Source: Incurvaria masculella (taxonomy: Eukaryota > Arthropoda > Insecta > Lepidoptera > Incurvariidae). Taken from it: a DNA stretch of 64,000 nt. Below are positions 24,915 to 36,900 of this stretch, piece after piece (positions within the stretch are counted from its first letter, which is position 1; each line of letters opens with the position of its first letter). Below the pieces are notes generated by a model. It did not search any database. It saw only the letters and a program-made list of their open reading frames with translations, and was not told where the DNA came from. The DNA is taken from assembly GCA_946894095.1 (NCBI GenBank), contig OX335650.1, positions 5,332,001 to 5,396,000 of the forward strand, given 5' to 3'. The translations under genes were made by a program, and so were the position numbers.

Positions 24915-27406
24915 TTAATGCTGATATGGATGATATGGATGAACCATACTCTTTAAAAGAATTAAAAAATGTTTTAAATTATGTAACAGATTCAACTCCC
25001 GGCATTGACGGTATACCATATTCATTTATTAAACATTTGAATGACTTTTCATTATTATATTTCCTGAAGTTAATCAATCTAATAATAGATTCTGGTGAAA
25101 TTCCTATAACTTGGAAAACTCAAATTATCATTCCCATTCTAAAACCAAAAAAAGATCCTAATTTAGGATCCTCTTATCGTCCAATTGCCCTTTCATTGGT
25201 TTTGGCCAAGATAACGGAACATATGATTAAAAATAGGCTTGAGTGGATAGTAGAGAGCAAAGGATTATTAGCGAATAGTCAGTTTGGATTTAGAAAAGGT
25301 AAAAGTACTATGGACAATCTCAGCATTTTTACAACTGATACCCGCTTAGCTTTTAGTCGCGATGAATCAATAGTAGCTGCCTTTTTAGATATTTCTGCTG
25401 CCTATGATAATGTTCAACTCACAATTCTCAGACAAAAAATGCTAAGTCTTAATATCCCAAAAAAAATGGTTCTTTTTATTCATAATCTGCTTGTCCAAAG
25501 AACTATCGAATTATCAGTAACTGATCGACAACCTCTCATCAGAACAATTTGGAAAGGACTCCCTCAGGGTTCTGTTTTAAGCCCGATATTGTACAACCTG
25601 TATACAAATGATCTTGAAACCAGCGTAAACCCTTTTTGTCGTGTCTTGCAATATGCTGATGACCTTCTTATTTATATTGCCAACAAGTCCATTCCTAAAG
25701 CAGCTGATTCTATAAACTCAGCCATTGCTTCTTTGAACAATTGGCTGTCAGAACATGGTTTAGATCTGTCTGCAAATAAAAGTAATATTGTTACCTTTAC
25801 TAGAAAACGAGTAATTCCAATGTTCTCCATTTATAGCCACGATGTTCAAATCCAACAAAAAAATAAGATTAAATTTTTAGGTGTAGTTTTAGACTCAAAA
25901 TTGACAGGAATAGACCATATGAAATTAATCTCAGAAAAGTGTGAAAAGAATATAAATATTATCCGATCTCTTGCCGGTGTGTGGTGGGGAGCTCATCCTT
26001 TCACACTAAAATTGGTTTATAATGCATTGATCCGCAGTCATCTTGACTATGGTACATTTCTCTTTGAGCCCTCTAACTGTAAGGCACTTAATAATCTAAA
26101 CTTGATCCAGTCGAAATGTCTTAGAATTATCACTGGAGCGATGAAGTCGTCTCCAATTAATGCTTTACAAGTGGAAACTGTAGATCCTCCTCTTCACCTT
26201 CGCAGACAATGTCTTTCTGATAGATATCTCTTTAGAACCATTCAATTTTCTAATCATCCATTGATCCCCAAACTTCAACTTTTATCTGTTTATACACTTA
26301 ACAAACCATACTGGGAAAATAAAGTATCTCCTAGACTAGTAAAAAGTTATCGTAAATTCCGTAACCTTAAAGCTCCAACGCATAGATCTGAAACTCTTCC
26401 ATTATTTGAGTCCTCTTATAAAGCCTTAATTTTTTCCCCTAAAGTAATAACTAATATTGATATTGATAAAGACTCTCCAGCCGCTAATACTAAATTTAAT
26501 GCCTGGTTACAGGAACACTACCAAAACTGGCAATATATTTATACTGATGCATCAAAATTAACACAGGAAGGTAGCGTAGGTTCAGCATTCTTTCACCACA
26601 ATACTAACGCAATATGTAAAACAAAGAGCCCTCCAGAAGCTTCAGTCTTTACAGGGGAGGTCAGTGCAATTCTTGAAGCATTACATTATATTGAATCAAA
26701 TCGTTCAATGAAACAGATTCTTATAATATCAGATTCTCGAAGCTCGCTTCAATCTATTTTACAAAATCCTTTCAAAAGCCGAATTCACAGTACTTTAGTT
26801 ATACAAATTAGAGAGATATTGTATGAATTATCTTTGAATAATATAGATGTTGTAATAACCTGGGTTCCAAGTCATACTTCAATAGCTGGTAATAGTATTG
26901 CTGATGATTGTGCAAAAGACGCGGTTATCAGAGGGGATAAATCAAACTATAAAAACTACTGCTATGATCTAGTAAATCTTTCGAAAGTCCATCTCGCTAA
27001 CATGTGGCTCAAACTATGGAAAAGAACTAGTGTCCATAAGGGTAGATACTATTTTAAAATCCAACCCGATATTCCTTCAAAACCATGGTTTCACAAACTT
27101 AAATTAAATAAATTAGAGACTTCAGTAATAAGCAGACTTAGAATCGGTCATGTCTGCACTCCGGTTCATCTAGCTAAACTACGTATAAAAGATTCATCAC
27201 TGTGTGAATGTGGACTGGAGGATGGTACCTCTGAACATATTATTTTTGCATGCCCAATCAATAATAAAACAATTCCTTTATATGAGCAATTATCAAAATT
27301 TAATATTCCTCTACCCACTAATTTACAAAGCCTTCTGGTAAGCTCTAATACATCTGTTTTAAGAATAATTTCATCATTCATAAAATCCAATAAAATAAAA
27401 ATATAA
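24915..27406 (+). CDS. LINE reverse transcriptase / RNase H polyprotein, partial
   Basis: The open frame runs from 24794, but roughly its first 40 codons are flanking DNA, including a GT-repeat; element coding begins near 24915. Domains in order: RT fingers with PGIDGIP, the F-x-D-x-x-x-A-Y-D-N aspartate motif, GLPQGSVLSP, and the YADD catalytic box at 25652-25663. An RNase H domain follows (26535-26930) with the TDAS Asp, a Glu in the GEVSAI segment, a DSRSS Asp and a late Asp in the NSIADD segment. A CxC...H...C knuckle lies near 27205-27260. RT followed by RNase H places it in the I superfamily. Without endonuclease it cannot be autonomous. Confidence 0.9.
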
Positions 27407-27653
27407 ACAAAAATAAAAATAAAATACTTATCTAAAAGGAAAATAAACAATTCAACAAAAAACTGAAGAATGTGAAAAAAGAAGAAAGAACAAAAATAAT
27501 AACTGACAATATAATATTCAAGTAAAGAAGAAAAAATATATAAAATATATAAATATATACATATTTCATAACGTGACGCTGGCAGAAATGAGTCTCTGAA
27601 GGGACCGATTGCCAACCGGGATATAATATCCCTGCTAAAAAGAAGAAGAAGAA
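24915..27653 (+). mobile_element. 5'-truncated I-type non-LTR retrotransposon (LINE)
   Basis: It has RT and RNase H domains but no endonuclease domain and no ORF1, so it is 5'-truncated. The 3' end is AT-rich and finishes in a GAA repeat near 27640-27657. A 10-bp direct repeat, gaagtgatat, lies at 24905-24914 and again at 27654-27663 after the tail, and is a candidate target-site duplication. The coding frame is open throughout, which suggests a young insertion. Confidence 0.88.
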
Positions 27654-27657
27654 GAAG
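27640..27657 (+). repeat. GAA repeat tail of the LINE
   Basis: Consecutive GAA units close the retrotransposon, as the short-repeat tails of I-type elements do. The first bases of the proposed target duplication overlap it. Confidence 0.7.
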
Positions 27658-27808
27658 TGATATGCTCGCTGTTTGTTTGTTTGTGTGCGATTGCTCCTCC
27701 AGCGGATCGCATTGCACGCGCTTTGTTCGCCTTTGATTTGCATCGTCCCTCCCTTGGGTCGCGGTGCAGTCAGTGCTTCTAGATTCTACGAGCCAAGCGG
27801 CGTTCGAC

Positions 27809-27916
27809 ATGGCTCTCTACACTTGCAAATGCCTGAACATCCGGCTTCGGGTCGAAGGAGAATCGCAGCGAGCGAGCACCGCGGACTACGAACAAAGGGA
27901 TCCGTTCTTCCGCGAG
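27809..27916 (+). CDS. Lobe: Lobe-like exon 1 (start, CKC motif)
   Basis: ATG at 27809, 36 codons, ending GAG before a GTACTT donor. It encodes a C-K-C motif at residues 6-8. It is assigned to this gene because phase 0 fits exon 2 and it lies just after a promoter-like region; transcript support is absent. Confidence 0.7.
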
Positions 27917-30900
27917 GTACTTGCGCTGACCTTGACTCATCGTTGTCTTGACTATCGCTGGAGGGTTGTGGTGCCTTGCCGCGCGGTCAGGTCGCGGCTT
28001 CTCAGTCGCAGTGGCAATTCGTCGATCTGTATCGTCTCATTTTTTTTCGCTTTTCATCCGACCTAACCTGTATGATCTGACAAGTAAATATTTACATATT
28101 CAACGGCCAGCGGCGGACATATTAGCCTCCCTGGTTACCTATAGTATGTTGGCTGCTAGGCATTGTACAGAGAAGTTCTTTCATTATCACTATTCCATAT
28201 AATTATGTTTTTAACTATGAATTCCGCCATTCTAGTAATACCTAATAGTCAAGGGTCCAGCAGCTAGTTTTCCTATCTTGATACATGAACTTATGATGAA
28301 TTATGCAGTAAAAATAGCCCCTGGACGCAGTTACAATTAGTAATGGAAAAAAATATTTTTTTATAATAAAAAAAATACCCAGAAACAATTAATTTGTGCT
28401 GTACAGCACCATGTGTGTAACCTAACCTAACCATATTTAGGAAATCACGATGCGCCGACAGCCACATCTTGATCGTGATTTAGGGTGTGAGAAAAGTAAT
28501 TTCGAATGGTTTATAAAAAAATTACCAAAAGTTAATCAATAGAAGAAAAGTCGCTATCATCTAACGGGTCCATATCGGGGTGGCGCATGTCAATCTATAA
28601 TAACAGACATCAGCACCGAATAGCCGATATCCTACTACTACTTCTTTCATTATTGCATTTTGTTAATAAAATGCTAATTTGTTTTTTTTTACCTATGAAG
28701 GATTCTTTTTTGCAAGAAAATTCCTTTTCCAAGAGTGTATTAAGAGATAAACTTTCGCCCTATCCACCTAGCTAGTTGCACCCCATCCGCCCTTTGTAAT
28801 TAGGTAGGTACAGTATGTATTAGCCATTAGCGTAAAGCTGGGTCTCCTGGAAAAATACACTGAACTTGGGTTGGCGAACAAAAGGGAGGTGTGGTTTGAA
28901 TTTGGCGAACAAGAATGCTCAAACATTGTTCGCCATGAGGAATGGCAATCATGTTTGTGTTTATTAATTTAAGTTTTTTTTTATCTCGGTCATTGTAGAA
29001 ATCTTGCGTCTCGGCAAACGAGTTCTCATTCCGGAAGTTGCTTGATGTTCGCTAAATCATGTTTGCGAGCAAAGTTTTGTATGAAATGAACATAACAGGA
29101 GACCCGGCTAAACATGTAACAATCATGACAAAATAATACGCATTACTCCCACCCTCAACAACCCTAAAACATTTAAAAATTAAAGATCACGAACAAAACT
29201 TTAATATTAAGGCGCTAGGACTAGCCAACTACTCGCGCCATACAAATGCACTTTATAACAAATGTAATAATATGTAGTGAAACGCTTCAGCAAATCCAAA
29301 TAGAACTCCAGACTGATAATTGATTGTTAATATTTTTTTATTCCATCATTTATTTAAATAATAATAAAAATAAAAAAGTTGATTTTTCTCATTAGAAATC
29401 TGAAAGTAATTCGATTTCTAGATATAAGCAAAAACAGCATATATGCATAAACAAAAAATTCCATTTGCTTTTAGATTTCTACATTTAGTCAAAAAAGTTC
29501 GGAAATGGACACCGTTTCTGCAATGTATTTTGTATAGAAAAAGGAAACATACATTAACGAAAATAATTCAATTCCTAGACAAGGAATCATATATTGTAAG
29601 AATGACACTTATAATCGTCAGACTTAGTTAGTTAACTTGGGGTGCCTCGTCTAACTTTGCGATTTGGCTAGTACCAGGCCCTTAAATGAGATATTTTTGA
29701 AAACCACAACCACCTGTATTTGATATTCCCCACCCTAGCACATTACGAGGTCACATTAAAAACACCCTGAATTATAAATTAGTTCATAATCCAATGTCAC
29801 TTCAATTCCTGTTTCAAATGCTTTATTATGCACTTCATGCAACCAGGAGCTGCTGCACTGCGGAGGAAGTGCTTTGGACACGGAGGTGGCTCAGCCGACA
29901 TTGATGAGCCGTCGTCACGCTGGACCCTGGGCTGTGCACGGCTGCCTGGCTTGCGGCGTCCGCACCCATGCCACTCGCGCCGATCGCCCTGATGTACTCA
30001 TCAACAAAGCTATGCAGGTCAAATTTACACACACACGTTTTAACTGTTTGTTGAAGCCTAAGAAGCACATTCCAGATCTTAGAATATGCTCTCCCTGGCA
30101 CCTGTTGATCTGAATTGGAACGGGCATGGCAGAATCGCATTGCATCTACCATTTATCTCCAAATAAAGGCATAATTTAAAGCTATGCAGATAATGTGCTT
30201 AATAAAGAAAACAGTAGATTGCCGATACTTAATACTAATAGGGGCCAGACTCCTGCATAATCCAAATTCTGGATAATATGTACGTATGATGAAAGTACAC
30301 ATGTATTACACAACCTTTGTAGTTTTATTGAAAATGAATTTATTGCAATCGTTTTTTTAAATTAAATGTGACTATTGTTTCCGTTACATTTAACAATTTC
30401 TAAAATTATAATCAATAATGTATTGATTATAATGTTTATTAAGGCATAAACAATTTAAAAAAAAATAATCTCGTGATTGCAGCCGCTGATAGTGTCGAAA
30501 ACTAAAGCCTATTTTAAATAGGACTGGAGTATATGTAGATAGGAATGGAGTACCCCAAGCCCTGCAAGAGGTGCCAGACGACGCCCATGGACTCTCAAAC
30601 TGTCTCAGGTGCTGCGAGCATTCGCACCGACCAGACCTGATGGCAGGAATCGTGACACTTCTTCATACCACCAGTGTTAAATTTCAATAGTTAAGAACTA
30701 GAAGAACACCTGCACACTTATTGCAGTTGGAGCTGCATATTTATTATTAATTCCTCAATGTTCTCTTGTAGGCGTCAACGGAAGGCATCAACAAGTTGCA
30801 GAGCTCCCCCAACTTCTCTCCTGTATTCAAGCTGCTAGTGCCAGAGATGTTGAGCGACGAGAAGGAGAATGCGCACGCCAACAAGATGGCCGTCGTGCCT

Positions 30901-33900
30901 GGCCTCAACAAGCAACTCTCGGCTAGCCTGCAGTCGCAACTTGAGCGCATCGAAGAGGCGGTTAGACTGTTCAGGGACCAGAAGTATGCAGAGTACGAGG
31001 ACTTCAGAGAACGCGCCCACAGGGATCACAAAATTCTTGCCAGGTATTTGTGATCATCTTTTGTGGTTTTAGTATTTTGCTACATGTTCGGATAGTTATA
31101 AATGCATAAAGCACCACTTAAAATAATGTATCACATCCTCATTTTCAGCACACATTTAGTCCTGTCAGCTGTGTTTAAAACATTTTGTTGTTGTTTATGT
31201 ATTTCAATGGGCTAGTTGCATATGGAACTGACTAAATACTAATTTCGTATGTTTAAAAATATTAAAAAATTACACAAAAACTGTGAAAGAATTATCTCAT
31301 TTCTTGTAATACTTGTTTTTTTATACATTTTTAAAATTTCATTTAATGCATTTATGAAGGGTGAATGTTGACATCTCGATTCGCTATCCGCTCGCCTCTG
31401 TAACCATGCAGATAATGAGCGTTTAGTATAAGTTTGGCAAAAGTTAAGCACCGCTTACTCATAAAAAGGACTAGCCAAGACACAGGCGACACTGCATAGT
31501 TCGGCAGTTTATATGAATTTTATGTGTAAATTGGACAAATGAAATGAAAAAAAAAATAATTAAAATAAGAAAAAATGTAATTGCATGAGGACCGCGAACA
31601 AGCTTTGGTAAAAACGTTATTTTTTTTCAAGTGTCAAGAAAATTATTACACTTTATTACATGTGATTTTTAGATAATTTTTTTAAGCCAATAGAATTTGG
31701 TTTTGGTTTTAACTTTTCAGATAATTCTTTCTAAATGTAGATTATTGTTTTTTAGATATTTGTTATTTTTATTGTTTCTTTGTATGTTTCTATTTTATGG
31801 CAATTAATAAGACATGTAACTATCCCATCGTACCTATGTTTCCAAATTTGTACTTATTGATTTTTTTGTTTTATTGGCGCAACTCCTTCCAAGAAGGACA
31901 CTCTGGTCTAAAGAAAACCATCAAACTATTTCACAAATTGTAATATGATGAATGCTTGCTCTATATGAACACTTTGGGTCTGCATAATAAACATGTTGTC
32001 GCTGAGATGTCGATTTGTCGGGAGTGAATGCACTTCCTGTGACAGCTGCAACCAAATATCTGCAAAATTATGCCGTCTTGTTAGTCCGATGATTTTAAAG
32101 TGAATGTTTTTATTGCTTATCTTACCAGTGCTGCTCACATTTGTGGTTTCTATGGTGTAGATGATATTAATAAACTGACTTATGAACGGCCCGTAAGCTA
32201 TGCTCCCCATACAAACGTAGTTTACTAATCATTTGGAAACCGCTATTCCAATTAAATTGATATTTAATATATAATATCAGGTAACAAATATCTGTGTCTG
32301 CATGCTTTTGTTTTTTTGAAAAATCCAAACCGAATGAAATGAAAGCAAAAAGAAAATCTTCATACGAATTTTGTTTTCTCTGTGGTTTGACCCAGAATAC
32401 ATTGACCGAAAAAACAAAGGTATAGTGGTTTTCAAATTATTAGTAAACTACGTTTGTATGGGAGGCGAAATTTTTTGATGCTTACGGGCCGACCTTAACA
32501 TTTCAAAACAGCCACCAATATGGATCATTTTATCAGCTAGTCTGGCTGCTTTTTAATACTCAAACCTTTTTTGTAACCTCACTTGGCAAAGAAATATTGT
32601 TTGCAAAAAAATACCTTAATTTTTGGACAAAAATCAAGTTAACTTAAATTAGTTACTATGAAACCGACATGCGGGCCCCGACTTGGACCGGTTCGATTAC
32701 GAGTATCATATAGAAGATGCGAACCATAGCAAACATATCTTCCTCTCCCAGCTGCTCCCACGTTCGGGCGATATCGTACCAAAAAGTTGTGGGAAAGAGC
32801 CTGATTGTATAAAGCAAAATAGTTAAAAATAAATATACCTTTCAACCTAAACACAAATATAATATGGTTAGCAATGTTAAATCAAACCAAAAAGTTTATT
32901 TTGAGAGGTACAGATACATTTCAAAATATTATATTGAAGTATCATCGGTAGTAGTATTTTGCTGTTATGTCTGCTACCTCCCCTGTAGTAACAATTATAA
33001 TATATCAACTAAACCCCCTTCCTGCATTTTTTTTTATGCGACCTGACATGGATAGCTAATACCACACAACTACCGTTATGATATTAGCCCAATATACCAC
33101 AATCCCGAAGGAATTAGGTGCCATGCCAGGACCTTCCCTTTATGAGCACGGCTACATTGAACTGGATGGAAAACACGGACAATTTTTCATTGACCATCTT
33201 TTCATCCAATGCGATGGTACCGACCCGGGCGGGCATAAACCCTACCACCTAGTAGGGGAAGGGGACCTACCGTTTTACACGGATTCCGAACCATGGAGCA
33301 GCTCGCATCGAACTCGGAAAGAGAAAGACAGTGGTGCATGTCGGAATTGAACCCAGACCTCTAGTACGCTAGGCCAGTCCGCGCGCCACTAGGCTACGAG
33401 CCGCTCATGGTGGGTTTTGTATCAAGGCTGGCCCTGTGCAAGTAATTGTAATATGCTATTATTTCGATGTGTGATGTGCGGAATTTTCCACATTGCAGCA
33501 TAGTGAATAAGGCGAGCACGGAGGAGGAGCGGCGCAGGAGCGCCACGCGCGCCGGAGACGACGCGCCGCCGTCGCCGTCGCTACCGCCGCAGAGGCGGAG
33601 GCTCTCGTCCTTCAAGGACATCAATAAACTTAAGCACAATACTGTTAAGGTACTTACATTATCGATGTTTAGTTTCCAAGCAAACATCTTACGTAGAGAG
33701 GTTCGTTCCAAACCCCCACATTAGGATTCTTGTGTTATAGCACAGAATATGTAATAAGGCATAAAAGTGCAGTTTATCTCGTGAAACACTGCATGTCTGC
33801 AAACTACAATGCGCAGGAACTTCTTTTGTTCCAACCCTGTCATAATTGCTGTCATTTTCTTGCTCGATAGGGTTGTGAAAGTTATGAATTATGAATCTGT

Positions 33901-36900
33901 AATTAATTGTGTTCCTATTTTTAATTATGTTAGTTCTATCACGGATAATAGCATAATTTGTGTTTTAAGTGATGGTAGGTGATATTTGGGCTTACCAAAC
34001 TTCTTCCATACATCAGCACGAAACGTCACCATATAACACCAATCAGAAAATCTCCCGACATCACCAAACAGCAAACATACATAACTATAATTTCAGTCAT
34101 TATTTCAACACTCGAATGGTAGATTTTAGATTTTCTTTCCTAGTAATAATTTCAGTTTTTAGTTTAAATTTAGTTCTTAAAAAAGCAAAAGCTGATAAAA
34201 TGTCAACATCGAGAAAATATTCCGGCATATTGACCGAAAGTGCAAATTGCAACCCCCCTGGTTGTGGGGGGTTGCACCTGAGTTTATACATACATTTAGT
34301 TGATATTATAGACATTAGACACACATTTGCATCTTTTCGTTCATGGCCTATTTTTGGCAATGTATTGAATATTATAATTTTAGCTGTAATTATTCATTCT
34401 CTTACATTGTCTTCCCCTAGCAAACCGGTGTTACAGCAGTCTTTTTATTCCCATGCTGATTTTGTTAACCACCTGATCTTTACCTATTGGACCTGCAAAA
34501 GTATTCTGTTTTACATTTTTAATAGCTGAAGGTAGGTTTATGATGAAATATTGACACAAAGTTATTCAGTGAGGTAAATACGTAAATCAGGTCAAATATT
34601 TTGTGATTTCCTGCTGAACTCGATAACCTGACCTCATAAGTGGAAATATTATTGTCGCATTGCATCAGAACAAGTTTTATTTGATGCCTTATAATTCTAT
34701 TTTACTACAAAAATATGCTTAGCACATATTTATGTGAAATTAAGGGTTCCCTTTTAGCGAGCTTGATGCAAAATATGCTGAAATGTGTTGAAATTGTTGC
34801 TTGTGGACAAAAATCCCATTTGGACATTTGAACTTTATAGATTAACTCACTTGAAACAGGAAAATTTTACTAAAGTCAAATATCTGACGAAGTAAACGGA
34901 TGTTTTCTGGGTTGCTTGTCCTTGGTTTTTAATGAAAATTAAATAGTGAGGCTACAAAAGGACTGATATGAATCATTAGCTCACAGTTTGTTATACGTAA
35001 ACACAGTTTACAGAAACAGGTAGTCAAAGGCGAAAGGAGGTCATTCTGTTCAAGAAACTGAACAATTTTTATTCTAACACTTTTTTTTAAGATAAAAACA
35101 TTATTTTTTTCTATACATTTTTGTAGATTTCTGTACACAAAAATTGGGTGTGTATACACAAAAATGTATGGCGTGAACCCTAATATACAGGTGAATTTTT
35201 CATTTGAAACTATTAGAAATGGCGAGACACCCTCAAAAATGTCATGAGACCGATTTTGACAAAACCTAAAACTGTATTGTTAGAGTTTTGAAGACATAGA
35301 TTTTCTAGCCGGGAATCAAACTCGTTAATTTTGAGAAAAATAATGCATGCTATTATTGCACCAGCCAATAGTGTCGCTTATAAGAAAAAATCCTGTAAAG
35401 TAATGTTATATCGCAAACTAAAGGAAAGGTTGGTTTTTAATAAACTTCATATTTTGTATGTATTTATTGGATATGACATTACCGTTATCTCTTTAATTTG
35501 AGTTTCAGCGACATCTATATTTGAGGCATTGTAATCAGATTTTGAAAATAATCTGAAAAAGTTGTTTGTCGTGTCATTCCTCCTCCGCTTCCTGCTTCCG
35601 ACGAATTTCACGACCAAAAACGTTTTCAGATTTTCAAAACCTGTTTACAATGCTTCAAATATAGATGTCGCTGAAACTCAAATTAATTTTAATAAACTGA
35701 TTAAAATTATCAATGTTCTCTTCTGCTGAGTTTTAAACTTAGCTCGTCGTGACAGACTTGCATCCAGTCGGTCCGGATGAAAGTCCGGCATTGGAGTCCC
35801 AAGAAGTCATTAGTTCTGAATCTGTTAACAGTTTTAAAACAAACTCGACAACTCTTCAAATAATAAACAAAGACACTGAACAAGAATCGCAAATTTAGAA
35901 TTTAATATTAATGATATTTACACATCAACTTTGCTGCTAGTGTTCCAATAAATATAATAATAATTGAAAAGCTCTGGTTGAGCGGGCCTAGAGCTCAAAG
36001 ACACATATGCGAGCAAGTTCAGCAAACCAGCATGTCCGTACTCTTATCGGTGGCTTTTGGAGGAGTAAATTATGAACACACGCGTACCGGAATTTTATTT
36101 ATGAAGATAAGCTATGAGCCCACCTTACCTAATCATTACCCAAATAAATAAATAATAATTAATCTATCTTTACCTAACCTAAACTGACTTAACTTCACCT
36201 AACCTAACAGAACAAAATCAGCTATTAAGATGGATCCCTTCCAAGCTTACATATATAACATCTTTGGAACATAACAACGTAGAACTTATTATTTTATTAT
36301 ATGAAATACAGTAAAGTTTTCAAATTAATTATAACCTGATGTTTGCAGAATACAAGAAACACCGGTTCCGAAGAAGACTCGCTGGATGCGGAAGATATCT
36401 TTGACCTGGAGTGTGACGGAACCTCTAATAACGGGAACAATTCCGATGAAAATGATTACGACTCTGACGGTAAGTGCATGGGTACATATACTTCTATACG
36501 TGCCTTCCGAGCTGAAGAGTAGCACATGAAAGTAAAAAATTGCTACCATTCTAATTTACACTTTAAATGTGTGTTGTAAAATGTTTAGAACAAATGCTTT
36601 AAATAAATCTTTAGGTTACAACGGTGCCAATAATATCTTTCTATTTTGTAACTTTTTTATGTTACGTATTGCACGCACGCATGCACGCACTGCAAAGATT
36701 GAAGAACTTTATTCCATTCGCCACCAAAATTACTCTCGCACAAACCTTACTTCTCCCTGTACTCGATTATGCCGATGTGTGTTACCTTGACCTCACTCAA
36801 GAGCTTCTGAATAAACTTGACCGTCTTCTCAACCTGTGTATCCGTTACATTTTTGGTCTACGTAAATACGATCATGTATCGGAATTTCGTGCTCGTCTTC

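Larger units (their letters stand above)
24377..27808. promoter_or_regulatory. Head-to-head CARS/Lobe intergenic region, split by a LINE
   Basis: Lies between the divergent start codons of CARS (24376) and the Lobe-like gene (27809). Without the LINE it is about 683 bp, the size of a shared bidirectional promoter. On the Lobe side a TCAGT initiator-like word lies at 27770-27774, 35-39 bp before the ATG. A GT-dinucleotide run lies near 24857-24877. No TATA box is obvious. That the promoter is shared is an inference. Confidence 0.55.

Noticed and set aside
27166..27810. 214-codon minus-strand frame behind the LINE
   Set aside because: Antisense to LINE coding and low-complexity tail; Phe/Ile/Leu-rich product without family match.
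28400..28440. Short CCTAA-type repeats (also near 36170-36210)
   Set aside because: Only two or three units; not a telomeric tract.
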